From the NCBI RefSeq assembly GCF_034008635.1, contig NZ_CP125378.1, positions 4,030,501 through 4,094,500 of the forward strand: a DNA stretch of 64,000 nt, written 5' to 3'. This stretch comes from Pseudomonas sp. P8_229. Lineage in GTDB: Bacteria > Pseudomonadota > Gammaproteobacteria > Pseudomonadales > Pseudomonadaceae. The position numbers and the translations under genes are program-made. Below, one piece after another: positions 1 through 10,062 of this stretch. The notes beneath the pieces are model-generated. The model did not search any database and was not told where the DNA came from. It saw only the letters and a list, made by a program, of their open reading frames with translations. Position 1 is the stretch's first letter. Each line of letters opens with the position of its first letter.

Positions 1-2096
1 ACATCCATAGGTCGGTTGGCGGCTTGAATCGCCGTCAGGGCGATGGTGTAGACGATGTCGTCGACCTGCGCGCCGCGCGGCAAATCGTTCACCGGTTTGC
101 GCAGGCCTTGCAGCATCGGACCGAGGCTGACGCAGTCGGCGCTGCGTTGCACGGCTTTGTGGGTGGTGTTGCCGGTGTTCAGGTCGGGGAACACGAATAC
201 CGTGGCACGACCGGCTACCTGGCTGTTCGGCGCCAGTTGCCGGGCGACTTCTGAGTTGGCAGCGGCATCGTATTGCAGCGGGCCGTCGATCAGCAGCGAA
301 TGCTGTTGCTCGTGGGCGAGCAGGGTGGCTTCGCGGACTTTCTCGACTTCTTCGCCAGTGGCGGATTCGCCACTGGAATAGCTGATCATCGCCACGCGCG
401 GGGTGATGCCGAAGGCCGCTGCCGAGTCGGCGCTTTGCAGGGCGATCTCGGCCAGTTCCGTGGCACTTGGGTGTGGGTTCATCACGCAGTCACCGTAGAC
501 CAGCACTTCTTCGGGGAACAGCATGAAGAACACCGACGACACCAGCGTGCAGCCCGGCGCGGTCTTGATCAGTTGCAAGGCCGGGCGGATGGTGTTGGCA
601 GTGGTGTTGATCACACCGGAGACCAGCCCGTCGACCTCGTCGAGGGCGAGCATCATGGTGCCGATCACCACGGTGTCTTCCAGTTGCTGCTCGGCCATCG
701 GCGCGTTGAGGCTTTTGCTCTTGCGCAGGGCCACCATCGGTTCGATATAGCGTTCGCGGATCAGGTCCGGATCGAGAATCTCCAGCCCCGGCGGCAATTC
801 GATGCCCTGAGCGCGGGCCACGGCCTCGACGTCCTCGGGTTTGGCCAGCAACACGCAACGGGCGATCCCGCGTTCCTGGCAGATCGCTGCCGCTTGTACG
901 GTAAGCGGCTCGCTGCCTTCGGGCAGGACGATACGCTTGTTCGCCGACTGCGCGCGTTGGATCAGTTGATAGCGGAAGACGGCGGGCGACAGGCGCATTT
1001 CTCGCGGTGTGCCGCAGCGCTGGTGCAGCCACTTGGCGTCGAGATGGCTGGCGACAAAATCGGTAATGATCTCCGCGCGCTCGCGGTCATCGATGGGTAT
1101 TTCCTTGTTCAGGCCGTTAAGCAGGTTGGCGGTGTCGTAGGAGCCGGTGCTCACCGACAACACTGGCAAACCGGCCTGCAACGCGCCACGGCACAAGTCC
1201 ATGATGCGCGGATCGGGCAGGGTGTCGCTGGTCAGCAACAGACCGGCGAGCGGTACGCCGTTGAGCGCCGCAAGGCTGACCGCGAGGATGATGTCGTCGC
1301 GGTCGCCCGGGGTCACCACCAGCACGCCGGGCTTGAGCAGCTCCACGGTGTTGCGCATGGTCCGCGCGCAGATAATGATTTTGGTCATGCGCCGGGTTTC
1401 ATAGTCACCGGCGTTGAGCACCTGCGCGCCCATCAGGTCGGCGACGTCACGGGTGCGCGGTGCGTTGAGTTCCGGCTGGAACGGAATGCAGCCGAGCAGG
1501 CGGAAATCACCGCTGCGCAACAATGGTGAATGTTCTTTCAGGCGCGCGGCGAAGGCGTCCATGCTCTCGTCGGTCTTGACCTTGTTGAGGATCACGCCGA
1601 GGACTTTCGGATCTTTCGGGCCACCGAACAATTGCGCCTGCAATTCCACGCGGCCAGAAAGCTCGGCGAGCACTTCGTTTTCCGGCGCCGAGACCAGAAT
1701 CACCTCGGCATCCAGGCTCTTGGCCAAGTGCAGATTGACCCGCGCGGCATAACTGGCGCTGCGGGTCGGCACCATGCCTTCGACCACCAGCACGTCTTTG
1801 CCGATGGCGGCTTCCTGATAAAGAGCGATGATTTCTTCGAGCAATTCATCGAGCTGGCCGTCGCCGAGCATCCGCTCGACATGCGCCAGGCCCAGCGGCT
1901 GTGGCGGTTTCAGGCCGTGAGTGCGTGCCACCAGTTCGGTGGAGCGTTCAGGGCCGGTGTCGCCCGGATGTGGCTGGGCAATCGGTTTGAAGAAGCCGAC
2001 TTTCAGTCCGGCTCGCTCCAGGGTACGCACCAGCCCGAGGCTGATGGAGGTCAGACCCACGCCAAAATCGGTGGGTGCGATAAAAAAAGTTTGCAT
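1..2096 (-). CDS. pta: Phosphate acetyltransferase (3' end off the window)
   Basis: Interconverts acetyl-CoA and acetyl-phosphate in the cytoplasm. About 698 codons are readable from the ATG at 2096 to the left edge, close to the usual ~700 residues of the long Pta form, so only the last few codons and the stop are missing. The N-terminus has a BioD/P-loop-like region (IAPTDFGVGLTSISLGL), followed by a DRTGG-type middle domain and the C-terminal catalytic PTA_PTB domain, which contains LPEGSEPLTVQAAAIC and SVFFMLFPEEVLVYGDC. No ackA lies upstream; the preceding same-strand gene is DUF3565, 61 bases away. Family identity is secure. Confidence 0.95.
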   Translation of the reverse strand, partial: MQTFFIAPTDFGVGLTSISLGLVRTLERAGLKVGFFKPIAQPHPGDTGPERSTELVARTHGLKPPQPLGLAHVERMLGDGQLDELLEEIIALYQEAAIGKDVLVVEGMVPTRSASYAARVNLHLAKSLDAEVILVSAPENEVLAELSGRVELQAQLFGGPKDPKVLGVILNKVKTDESMDAFAARLKEHSPLLRSGDFRLLGCIPFQPELNAPRTRDVADLMGAQVLNAGDYETRRMTKIIICARTMRNTVELLKPGVLVVTPGDRDDIILAVSLAALNGVPLAGLLLTSDTLPDPRIMDLCRGALQAGLPVLSVSTGSYDTANLLNGLNKEIPIDDRERAEIITDFVASHLDAKWLHQRCGTPREMRLSPAVFRYQLIQRAQSANKRIVLPEGSEPLTVQAAAICQERGIARCVLLAKPEDVEAVARAQGIELPPGLEILDPDLIRERYIEPMVALRKSKSLNAPMAEQQLEDTVVIGTMMLALDEVDGLVSGVINTTANTIRPALQLIKTAPGCTLVSSVFFMLFPEEVLVYGDCVMNPHPSATELAEIALQSADSAAAFGITPRVAMISYSSGESATGEEVEKVREATLLAHEQQHSLLIDGPLQYDAAANSEVARQLAPNSQVAGRATVFVFPDLNTGNTTHKAVQRSADCVSLGPMLQGLRKPVNDLPRGAQVDDIVYTIALTAIQAANRPMD

Positions 2097-2157
2097 GCGG
2101 ATTCTCTAAGGGTGCATGGCAATGGTGAGGGCCCTATGGCTGGCCATCTACCGAAAT

Positions 2158-2454
2158 TCAGTCGCCAAGGTTATCGCTAACCGAGCCTTGTGCGCACCAA
2201 CCGCAGGCAAAGGGTTGGCCTATTTTTTCAATACGTTGCGCCGGGTCAAGGACCCAGGCGCGCGATTGCCATGGCGGCTGGTGGCGCAGGTGCTGGGTGT
2301 GGCCACAGGAAAGCTCGGCCACCCAGTGTCCGTCCTCGTCCTGATGGAAGCCTTCGATCGTCGAATCCCGTTTGTCCGGGTTGTGTTCGCTTTCGCGCGA
2401 TTGCTTCGCTAAACTTGGCCTTTCTATATTCTTATGCAAAAGGTCTCGCCCCAT
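2158..2454 (-). CDS. DUF3565 domain protein
   Basis: A protein of about 98 residues with the DUF3565 pattern: IEGFHQDEDGHWVAELSCGH, then paired Cys and His residues (SCGHTQHLRH and FACGWCAQG) that could bind a metal. The function of the family is unknown. The start is awkward. The only ATG (2454) overlaps the slyD start codon on the other strand, so a promoter for this gene would lie inside slyD; a TTG at 2439 is the nearest alternative. It lies just upstream of pta on the same strand and may be co-transcribed with it. Confidence 0.72.
   Translation of the reverse strand: MGRDLLHKNIERPSLAKQSRESEHNPDKRDSTIEGFHQDEDGHWVAELSCGHTQHLRHQPPWQSRAWVLDPAQRIEKIGQPFACGWCAQGSVSDNLGD
2401..2430 (+). promoter_or_regulatory. 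Candidate sigma-70 promoter of slyD
   Basis: TTGCTT (2401-2406) and TATATT (2425-2430), separated by 18 bases, lie just ahead of slyD. An AAGG Shine-Dalgarno follows at about 2440. Assigned by pattern only. Confidence 0.4.
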
Positions 2455-2938
2455 GCTGATCGCCGCCAATAAGGCTGTCTCCATCGACTATACCCTGACC
2501 AACGACGCTGGTGAGGTCATCGACAGCTCCGCCGGCGGCGCTCCGCTGGTCTACCTGCAAGGCGCAGGCAACATCATCCCGGGCCTGGAAAAAGCCCTGG
2601 AAGGCAAAGCTGTTGGTGATGAACTGGAAGTCTCCGTTGAACCGGAAGACGCTTACGGCGAATACGCTGCCGAACTGGTCAGCACCCTGAGCCGCAGCAT
2701 GTTCGAAGGCGTTGACGAGCTGGAAGTCGGCATGCAGTTCCACGCTTCGGCGCCGGACGGCCAGATGCAGATCGTGACCATTCGTGATCTGGACGGCGAC
2801 GACGTTACCGTCGACGGCAACCACCCACTGGCCGGTCAGCGCCTGAACTTCAAAGTGAAGGTCGTTGATATCCGTGATGCCAGCCAGGAAGAAATCGCTC
2901 ATGGTCACGTCCATGGCGAAGGTGGCCATCACCACTGA
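2453..2938 (+). CDS. slyD: FKBP-type peptidyl-prolyl isomerase, SlyD class
   Basis: Prolyl isomerase and chaperone of 161 residues. The FKBP core is split by the insert-in-flap chaperone domain at about residues 70-125. The family motifs GAGNIIPGLEKALEGK and PEDAYGEY are present. The last 12 residues are rich in His and Gly, as in metal-binding SlyD, although the tail is shorter than in E. coli and has no Cys cluster. I chose the ATG at 2453 because an AAGG sits 10 bases upstream and the MLIAANKAVSIDYTL N-terminus is typical; the open frame extends further upstream without homology. An intrinsic terminator follows. Confidence 0.93.
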   Translation: MLIAANKAVSIDYTLTNDAGEVIDSSAGGAPLVYLQGAGNIIPGLEKALEGKAVGDELEVSVEPEDAYGEYAAELVSTLSRSMFEGVDELEVGMQFHASAPDGQMQIVTIRDLDGDDVTVDGNHPLAGQRLNFKVKVVDIRDASQEEIAHGHVHGEGGHHH

Positions 2939-2966
2939 TTTTCTGCGCTAAGCTTCGAGTACTGGA

Positions 2967-2989
2967 GAGGCGCCTGCGGGCGCCTTTTT
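2967..2989 (+). terminator. Rho-independent terminator of slyD
   Basis: GGCGCC-TGCG-GGCGCC hairpin followed by TTTTT, about 30 bases after the slyD stop. Confidence 0.85.
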
Positions 2990-3061
2990 AGTCCGCGGCT
3001 GTCCTTGGTGGTCTCGCCAAGTGGCTGTTTCGAGTAGAACACGGGAATCCTGGAGTACGTC

Positions 3062-3544
3062 ATGAGTGCTTTTCACGACCTTAAGTTGACAGCCCTGGAT
3101 GGTCAGGAGCTACCGCTGGCGCCTTTCAAGGGCCAAGTCGTGCTGGTGGTCAACGTCGCCTCCAAATGCGGCTTGACCCCACAGTACGCGGCGCTGGAAA
3201 ACCTCTATCAGCAGTTCAAAGGCAAAGGTTTCAGTGTGTTGGGCCTGCCGTGCAACCAGTTTGCCGGTCAGGAACCAGGCTCCGAACAGGAAATTCAAGC
3301 GTTCTGCAGCCTCAACTACGGTGTGACATTTCCGTTGTCGAGCAAGCTCGAAGTCAACGGTCACGAGCGCCATCAGCTCTATCGTCTGCTGGCGGGCGAG
3401 GGCGCGGAGTTTCCCGGTGACATCACCTGGAATTTCGAGAAGTTCCTGCTCGGCAAGGACGGCCGGGTGTTGGCGCGGTTCTCGCCGCGCACGGCACCGG
3501 ATGATCCGACCATCGTTCATGCGATTGAAAAAGCGCTGAGCTGA
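3062..3544 (+). CDS. Glutathione peroxidase family protein
   Basis: Thiol peroxidase of 160 residues that reduces hydroperoxides. The catalytic tetrad of the Cys-type GPx family is visible: Cys36 in ASKCGLTPQ, Gln70 after LPCNQFAGQ, and Trp123-Asn124 in WNFEKF. Cys82 in QAFCSLNYGVTFP is at the position of the resolving Cys of the thioredoxin-dependent subgroup, so thioredoxin may be the real electron donor; trxB lies 4 kb away. The start ATG at 3062 is preceded by CTGGAG. It is a single gene closed by its own terminator. Confidence 0.93.
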   Translation: MSAFHDLKLTALDGQELPLAPFKGQVVLVVNVASKCGLTPQYAALENLYQQFKGKGFSVLGLPCNQFAGQEPGSEQEIQAFCSLNYGVTFPLSSKLEVNGHERHQLYRLLAGEGAEFPGDITWNFEKFLLGKDGRVLARFSPRTAPDDPTIVHAIEKALS

Positions 3545-3552
3545 AACACCAG

Positions 3553-3581
3553 AATCGCAGCCCTCGGGCTGCGATTTTTTT
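3553..3581 (+). terminator. Rho-independent terminator of the glutathione peroxidase gene
   Basis: ATCGCAGCCC-TC-GGGCTGCGAT hairpin followed directly by a run of T. Confidence 0.88.
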
Positions 3582-3701
3582 CGCCTGCCTTTTGAGCCTT
3601 AATCATTCTGATCAATAGTGCTATCGCCCGGGTGCAGTCCTGCATATTATCGCCGTCATATAGGTTCATGCCTGTCGATAACGTTTTCGTGGAGCTTCCC
3701 G

Positions 3702-4805
3702 ATGTCCGTTCAAGCCTTGTTCAAACCGTTCCATCTCGGTGCCCTCGAACTGCCGACCCGTGTGGTCATGGCGCCGATGACCCGCTCGTTTTCCCCGGGT
3801 GGCGTACCGAACTCAAAAGTCATCGAGTACTACCGTCGTCGCGCAGCCGCCGGCGTCGGCCTGATCATCACCGAAGGCACCACCGTCGGCCACGTCGCCT
3901 CCAACGGCTATCCGAACGTGCCGCAGTTCTTTGGCGAAGCGCCGTTAGCCGGCTGGAAAAAAGTCGTCGACGCGGTGCATGCCGAAGGCGGCAAGATTGT
4001 TCCACAACTGTGGCATGTCGGCAGCGTGCGCCGCATCGGCACCGAGCCGGACGCCAGCGTGCCGGGTTACGGTCCGTCGGAAAAGCTCAAGGACGGTCAG
4101 GTCGTGGTGCACGGCATGACCAGGCAGGACATCCAGGACGTCATCGCTGCATTCGCCCAGGCGGCCAAGGATGCGCAAAGCATCGGCATGGATGGCGTGG
4201 AAATCCATGGCGCCCACGGTTATCTGATCGACCAGTTCTTCTGGGAAGGCAGCAACCAGCGCACCGACGAGTACGGCGGCAGCCTGGCCAACCGTTCGCG
4301 TTTTGCCATCGAATTGATTCAAGCGGTGCGCGCGGCGGTCGGTGAAGGCTTCCCGATCATCTTCCGTTTCTCGCAGTGGAAGCAGCAGGATTACACCGCG
4401 CGTCTGGTGCAAACCCCGGAGGCGTTGGGTGAATTCCTCAAGCCACTGGCCGAGGCCGGTGTGGATATTTTCCACTGTTCGACGCGGCGCTTCTGGGAGC
4501 CTGAGTTCGACGGTTCCGAGCTGAACCTGGCCGGCTGGACGCGCAAGCTGACCGGCAAGCCGACCATCACCGTCGGCAGCGTCGGCCTGGACGGCGAGTT
4601 TCTGCAATTCATGGTCAACACCGACAAGGTCGCACAACCGGCCAGTCTGGAGAAACTGCTGGAGCGACTGAACAACGACGAGTTCGATCTGGTGGCAGTA
4701 GGCCGTGCGCTGCTGGTGGACCCGGACTGGGCGCTGAAAGTGCGTGACGGGCGTGAGCAGGACATCCTGCCGTTCAGCCGTGAGGCGTTGATGACGCTGG
4801 TTTAA
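3702..4805 (+). CDS. Alkene reductase, Old Yellow Enzyme family
   Basis: FMN-dependent NAD(P)H:flavin oxidoreductase of 367 residues that reduces activated C=C bonds of enones and possibly nitro compounds. The OYE TIM-barrel signatures are intact: MAPMTRSF near the N-terminus, QLWHVG at about 102-107, the substrate-binding pair His169/His172 in HGAHGYLIDQFF, and the C-terminal phosphate-binding region VGRALLVDPDW. Start at 3702 is chosen for the GGAG nine bases upstream; the open frame reaches back to 3618 without homology. It belongs to the NemA/Xen group, but I cannot assign a specific name. Confidence 0.9.
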   Translation: MSVQALFKPFHLGALELPTRVVMAPMTRSFSPGGVPNSKVIEYYRRRAAAGVGLIITEGTTVGHVASNGYPNVPQFFGEAPLAGWKKVVDAVHAEGGKIVPQLWHVGSVRRIGTEPDASVPGYGPSEKLKDGQVVVHGMTRQDIQDVIAAFAQAAKDAQSIGMDGVEIHGAHGYLIDQFFWEGSNQRTDEYGGSLANRSRFAIELIQAVRAAVGEGFPIIFRFSQWKQQDYTARLVQTPEALGEFLKPLAEAGVDIFHCSTRRFWEPEFDGSELNLAGWTRKLTGKPTITVGSVGLDGEFLQFMVNTDKVAQPASLEKLLERLNNDEFDLVAVGRALLVDPDWALKVRDGREQDILPFSREALMTLV

Positions 4806-4822
4806 GCGTTGCACTGACTGAC

Positions 4823-4893
4823 GCTATCGCGAGCAGGTTCACTCCTGCAGGGGAATGCATTCCAGTTGTAGGAGTGAGCCTGCTCGCGATAGC
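4823..4893. repeat. REP pair (inverted)
   Basis: Two REP arms in inverted orientation, GCTATCGCGAGCAGG at the left and CCTGCTCGCGATAGC at the right, with a short spacer. It lies between the convergent OYE and glycosyltransferase genes. Confidence 0.9.
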
Positions 4894-4913
4894 TGTTTCA
4901 AAGTCAGCAAGAT

Positions 4914-6089
4914 TCAGGGCAATGTCTGCGCATTCGGCACAACCTGCTCCCCGACACATGCCCCGCGCAAATGCTTTTCAAACTGCTCGATGATCGCCGC
5001 CCAGCCCTGGCGACTGGCATGCTGGCGCGCATTCAAGCGCACGCAACGCAACGTTTCATCCTCTTCCAGCAGCCACGCCGCCGCATCGCAGAACGCCTCT
5101 TCATCACCGGGCATCGCCAACACGCCGTTGTAGCCATGGCGAATGTGCTGCGCTGCTGCGGCCTGATCGTAAGCCACTACACCCAGACCTGAAGCCAATG
5201 CCTCAAGCACCACATTGCCGAAGGTTTCGGTCATGCTCGGAAACAGAAAAATATCCCCCGAGGCATAGTGCGCCGCCAACGCTTCGCCGCGCTGTGAACC
5301 GCAGAAAATCGCTTGCGGCAGGTCCTTTTCCAGCGCAAGCCGTTGCGGTCCGTCGCCGACCACAATCAGCTTCAGGTTGCGCTGTGGATAAGTGCTGCGG
5401 AGTTTTTCGAAGCAGCGCTTGAGCAGGCCCAGGTTCTTCTCCGGGGCCAGACGTCCTACGTGAATCACCGCAATGTCCTGCTCGCTCAGGCCCCATTGCT
5501 CACGCAATCCGTTCAGCCGCTTGGCCGGGTGAAATAACTGGCTGTCCACGCCTCGGGAGAGCAAGGCGAGGCGGTCGAAATGCCGGCGCTCCAGTTCCAG
5601 ACGTTGACTGACACTCGGTACCAGGGTCATCGCCGAGCGGTTGTGGAACCAGCGCAGATAGTGCGTGAGCAAGCGCGTCAGCAGGCCCAGCCCGTACTGG
5701 TTGGTGTACTGCTGGAAGTTGGTGTGAAAGCCGCTGACCACCGAGATCCCCAGGCGCCGTGCCGCACGCAAGGCCGACAAGCCGAGTGGGCCTTCGGTGG
5801 CGATGTACAGCACGTCCGGACGATGACGCTTCCAGCGTCGCAACAGCTTGTGCATCGACGACTGGCCCCATTGCAGCCCCGGATACCCGGGGAGCGGCCA
5901 GCCCCGGCACAGCAACAGCGCATCATCCTCGGTGCGCTGCGGATCGCCGGCCTGACGCGGCCGTACCAGTTCCACCTGATGCCCGCGCGCGCGCAATCCA
6001 TCGCATAAGCGGCCAAGGGTATTGGCCACCCCGTTGATTTCCGGTGGGAAGGTTTCGCTGATCAGGGTGATATGTAGAGCTGTCGTCAT
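4914..6089 (-). CDS. GT4-family glycosyltransferase (MgtA/SqdX-like)
   Basis: GT-B fold, retaining glycosyltransferase of about 391 residues. The N-terminal acceptor motif SETFPPEINGVANTLGRL and the C-terminal nucleotide-sugar motif FPSMTETFGNVVLEALASGL (the EX7E element) are characteristic of GDP-mannose-dependent alpha-mannosyltransferases and sulfolipid-type enzymes. The acceptor is probably a membrane lipid or glycan, which is inference. The start at 6089 (MTTALHITL) has GAGG only two bases upstream; an ATG at 6113 is a fair alternative. Longer starts would overlap cysZ. Confidence 0.85.
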   Translation of the reverse strand: MTTALHITLISETFPPEINGVANTLGRLCDGLRARGHQVELVRPRQAGDPQRTEDDALLLCRGWPLPGYPGLQWGQSSMHKLLRRWKRHRPDVLYIATEGPLGLSALRAARRLGISVVSGFHTNFQQYTNQYGLGLLTRLLTHYLRWFHNRSAMTLVPSVSQRLELERRHFDRLALLSRGVDSQLFHPAKRLNGLREQWGLSEQDIAVIHVGRLAPEKNLGLLKRCFEKLRSTYPQRNLKLIVVGDGPQRLALEKDLPQAIFCGSQRGEALAAHYASGDIFLFPSMTETFGNVVLEALASGLGVVAYDQAAAAQHIRHGYNGVLAMPGDEEAFCDAAAWLLEEDETLRCVRLNARQHASRQGWAAIIEQFEKHLRGACVGEQVVPNAQTLP

Positions 6090-6168
6090 GACCTCAGTGT
6101 CGGCTGAGGCCATGTCGTGCCTGTGACGTTCGGATGATGGATTTGTGACCGGGCTGTCCGTGACCGGT

Positions 6169-6921
6169 TCAGCGCTGGGTGACAAGGTTCTCCGCACCGC
6201 GTTCACGCACCCAGAACAGCGTCGCCCCCGCTACAGCGGCTGGCATCATCAGGATGTTGACCACCGGGATCAGCAGCACCAGATAGACGATGCCGCCAAA
6301 GCTCATGCTCTGCCAGCGTTTCTGGCGCAGCCAGGCGAGCATCTCGTTCCAGCCCAGTTTGTGGTTATCCGCGGGGTAGTCGATGTACTGGATCGCCATC
6401 ATCCACACGCCGAACAGCAGCCACAGCGGCGCGGCGACGATGTTCACCACCGGGATGAACGAGAGGATGAACAGGCCGGTGGCCCGGGGCAGGAAGTAGC
6501 CGAGCTTGCGCATCTCCCGGGCGAGGGTGCGCGGGATCATCGCGATCAGCTCGCCCCAGCTGAACGCCGGGAAATCGTCGGTGCCGCGCACCACCACTTC
6601 GACCTTTTCCGCGAGAAAGCCGTTGAACGGCGCGGCGATCACGTTGGCCAGCATGGTGAAGGTGAAAAACACCATCAGCGCCACCAGCACCACGAACAGG
6701 GGCCAGAGGATGTAGCTGAGGAAGCTCAGCCAGTCGGGCAGCGACGGCATCAGGCTGTCGACCCACAGGCTGAACTGATGGCCGGCCAGATAGATCAATC
6801 CGACGAACAGCACCAGGTTGATCGCCAGAGGCAGCAACACGAACAGGCGCAGGCCGGGGCTGAGGACCAGTTTGAGGCCTTCGCGCAGGTATTGCGGGCC
6901 GGACAGGACAGGGGCGGGCAT
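6169..6921 (-). CDS. cysZ: Sulfate transporter CysZ
   Basis: Inner-membrane sulfate uptake protein of 250 residues, feeding cysteine synthesis. It has hydrophobic segments at about 25-47, 67-95, 145-175 and 205-235, and the CysZ/EI24 family features [23 protein letters not shown] at the N-terminus (only the first part is quoted as diagnostic: [10 protein letters not shown]) and [16 protein letters not shown] in the middle. GGAG lies eight bases before the ATG. It is followed on the same strand by the glycosyltransferase gene. Confidence 0.92.
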   Translation of the reverse strand: MPAPVLSGPQYLREGLKLVLSPGLRLFVLLPLAINLVLFVGLIYLAGHQFSLWVDSLMPSLPDWLSFLSYILWPLFVVLVALMVFFTFTMLANVIAAPFNGFLAEKVEVVVRGTDDFPAFSWGELIAMIPRTLAREMRKLGYFLPRATGLFILSFIPVVNIVAAPLWLLFGVWMMAIQYIDYPADNHKLGWNEMLAWLRQKRWQSMSFGGIVYLVLLIPVVNILMMPAAVAGATLFWVRERGAENLVTQR

Positions 6922-8195
<1,274 letters not shown>

Positions 8196-8207
8196 GATCG
8201 CAGGCAT

Positions 8208-8237
8208 AAAAAAACCGGCCAGTGGCCGGTTTTTTTG
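8208..8237 (+). terminator. Rho-independent terminator of trxB
   Basis: A-run, ACCGGCC-AGT-GGCCGGT hairpin and T-run; it could act in both directions. Confidence 0.9.
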
Positions 8238-8268
8238 TGCCCGTTATTCACAGCCACCACACATCCAA

Positions 8269-8358
8269 TGTGGGAGCGAGCCTGCTCGCGAAAGCGGTGT
8301 TTCAGTCGACATCAATGTTGAATGTCAGTCCGTATTCGCGAGCAGGCTCGCTCCCACA
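8269..8358. repeat. REPIN, copy 1 (90 bp)
   Basis: Two inverted REP arms (TGTGGGAGCGAGCCTGCTCG and its complement) around a 40-bp spacer that includes CGACATCAATGTTGAATGTC. The element at 10853-10942 differs from it at only two of 90 positions. Confidence 0.93.
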
Positions 8359-8380
8359 GGGATTGGGTTTGCAACTGGCG

Positions 8381-8719
8381 TTAGCGGCGGGTCAGGGGCT
8401 GGGCGGTGAATTTCACGCCGGTCAGACCGTGTTTGATCAACGCACGGATATTGCCGTGATCGCTGCCCTCAGGCGTCGCCACCACCGAACGGTAATGCTC
8501 GCCGAATGCCAGAAGCGCTTCTTCATTGCTCAGGCCTTCCAGCAGCGCCAGACCCAAAGTCTTGCACGAGCCTTCGTTCTGCCCAGCGGCGTTTTCCACG
8601 CTGCCGTTGTTGAAGGCCTGAGGCTGGTAGTCGTAACCGGCAGCGATGAAGGCCAGTGTGTCGGCGAAAAGGTGTTCACCACTCTTGAGGCTGGCGCGCA
8701 GGGTGTTCAAATCACTCAT
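8381..8719 (-). CDS. HopJ-type (annotated type III effector family) protein
   Basis: Protein of 112 residues matching the HopJ family (LRASLKSGEHLFADTLAFIA, then GYDYQPQAFNNGSVENAAGQ). The name comes from Pseudomonas syringae, but the gene is widespread in bacteria without type III secretion, and nothing here indicates secretion; its true role is unknown. It is the last gene of the fol operon, and its start (ATG at 8719) overlaps the end of the DUF1244 gene by 8 bases, which implies translational coupling. Confidence 0.85.
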   Translation of the reverse strand: MSDLNTLRASLKSGEHLFADTLAFIAAGYDYQPQAFNNGSVENAAGQNEGSCKTLGLALLEGLSNEEALLAFGEHYRSVVATPEGSDHGNIRALIKHGLTGVKFTAQPLTRR

Positions 8720-9008
8720 TGGCTTTTCCTTTGGCGAACGCCGCCTGTTGTTCGGTGCTGGCTTCTTGCTGGTATTGGGCTTTCCACTCGGCGTACGGCA
8801 TGCCGTAAACCACTTCACGGGCGTCGTCGAGGCTGACCTCGATCTGACGGTCATCAGCGGCGGCCTTGTACCACTTTGACAGGCAGTTGCGGCAGAACCC
8901 GGCAAGGTTCATCAGGTCGATGTTCTGCACGTCCTTGCGGCTGTCCAGATGGGCGACCAGCCGGCGGAAGGCGGCGGCTTCGAGTTCGAGGCGTTGTTGC
9001 TCAGTCAT
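8712..9008 (-). CDS. DUF1244 domain protein
   Basis: Small acidic protein of 98 residues of the DUF1244 family, with the conserved block FCRNCLSKWYKAAADDR containing a CxxC pair and the YGMPYAEWK motif. Function unknown; a metal-binding or redox role is conceivable from the CxxC. It lies between folX and the HopJ gene in the same operon, separated from folX by a repeat-like 100-base stretch. Confidence 0.87.
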   Translation of the reverse strand: MTEQQRLELEAAAFRRLVAHLDSRKDVQNIDLMNLAGFCRNCLSKWYKAAADDRQIEVSLDDAREVVYGMPYAEWKAQYQQEASTEQQAAFAKGKANE

Positions 9009-9108
9009 AAAAGTCTCTGCGAGACAGCTTCGAGCGGCGAGCTGCGAGCTGCAAGATTTCGAGGGTGGGGTGCCTGTAGCTTACCGCTTGCAGCTCCAGG
9101 CTTGAAGC
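9009..9108. repeat. Degenerate AGCTGC repeat stretch between folX and DUF1244
   Basis: The stretch contains GAGCTGCGAGCTGCAAG and, downstream, GCTTGCAGCTCCAGGCTTGAAGC. These are imperfect inverted AGCTTGCAGC-type repeats of the kind scattered in Pseudomonas genomes. No coding content. Confidence 0.5.
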
Positions 9109-9480
9109 TCAGCGGCTTGCCGCCAGGGTGATCGACACCGACTCGGCAAACCGCAGTGCATGCGGCTTGTCGACTTCGACTTCGGCGTACAGCACGGCGG
9201 TATTGCTCATCACCAGATCCAGCAATTCCTGGGTCAGACGTTCGAGCAGCGCAAAGCGATTGCCCTCGACGTGGGCGATGATCGCCTTGGTGATGGTGCG
9301 ATAGTTCAGCGCGTGATCGATGTCGTTGTCGCGCACCGCTTCCTGCGCGGCGTACAGGATGGTCAGGTTGATCAGCACGTCCTGCTTGTTGAGGATTTCG
9401 TCCTCGTTGATCCCGATAAAGGTGCGCAAGCGCAGATCCTTGACCCGGATGCGCGCCATTCCCGGTTGAAGTTGTGACAT
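9109..9480 (-). CDS. folX: Dihydroneopterin triphosphate 2'-epimerase (FolB/FolX family)
   Basis: Tunnelling-fold pterin enzyme of 123 residues. The conserved core ([19 protein letters not shown], then [15 protein letters not shown] and [13 protein letters not shown]) is that of FolB/FolX. I prefer FolX, which epimerises dihydroneopterin triphosphate to the monapterin form, because the gene sits directly after folE and folM, the usual tetrahydromonapterin set. A plain dihydroneopterin aldolase cannot be excluded by eye. The ATG abuts the folE stop. Confidence 0.85.
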   Translation of the reverse strand: MSQLQPGMARIRVKDLRLRTFIGINEDEILNKQDVLINLTILYAAQEAVRDNDIDHALNYRTITKAIIAHVEGNRFALLERLTQELLDLVMSNTAVLYAEVEVDKPHALRFAESVSITLAASR

Positions 9481-10041
9481 TTACTTGCTCCGTCCAATCA
9501 ATTGCAGGAACTCCTGGCGGGTGTTGCTCGAGTCGCGGAAAGCGCCGAGCATGACCGAGGTGTTCATGGTCGAATTCTGTTTCTCGACACCGCGCATCAT
9601 CATGCACATGTGCCGGGCCTCGATGACCACCGCGACGCCGGCGGCATCGGTGACTTGCTGCACCGCATCGGCGATCTGCCGGGTGAGGTTTTCCTGAATC
9701 TGCAGGCGCCGGGCGAACATGTCGACCAGCCGGGCGATCTTCGACAACCCCAGCACCTTGCCCGTTGGAATATAAGCCACATGGGCCTTGCCGATGAAGG
9801 GCAGCAGGTGATGTTCGCACAACGAGTACAACTCGATGTCGGCGACGATGATCATCTCGTCGCTGTCGGAGGCGAACAGCGCGCCGTTGACGATCTCATC
9901 CACACTCTGTTCGTAGCCATGACACAGGTATTGCATGGCTTTGGCCGCGCGCACCGGCGTATCGAGCAGACCTTCGCGGTCGGGGTCTTCACCGAGGCCG
10001 ATGAGGATCTCGCGGTAATTCTCGGGCAGGGAACGGCTCAT
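9481..10041 (-). CDS. folE: GTP cyclohydrolase I
   Basis: Converts GTP to 7,8-dihydroneopterin triphosphate, the first step to pterins. It has 186 residues. The zinc and active-site segment [20 protein letters not shown] and the C-terminal [19 protein letters not shown] with its conserved Cys are intact. It is the middle gene of folM-folE-folX, so its product probably goes to tetrahydromonapterin rather than only to folate. The spacer to folM is 21 bases. Confidence 0.96.
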   Translation of the reverse strand: MSRSLPENYREILIGLGEDPDREGLLDTPVRAAKAMQYLCHGYEQSVDEIVNGALFASDSDEMIIVADIELYSLCEHHLLPFIGKAHVAYIPTGKVLGLSKIARLVDMFARRLQIQENLTRQIADAVQQVTDAAGVAVVIEARHMCMMMRGVEKQNSTMNTSVMLGAFRDSSNTRQEFLQLIGRSK

Positions 10042-10062
10042 GGAAGATCCTCGCGCAGCAGC

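Noticed and set aside
273..1529. 418-codon frame opposite pta
   Set aside because: Shadow of pta, which matches its family over its whole length.
8381..8719. Type III secretion effector
   Set aside because: HopJ is a family name only; the gene is the tail of a pterin operon and no type III secretion genes are in the window.
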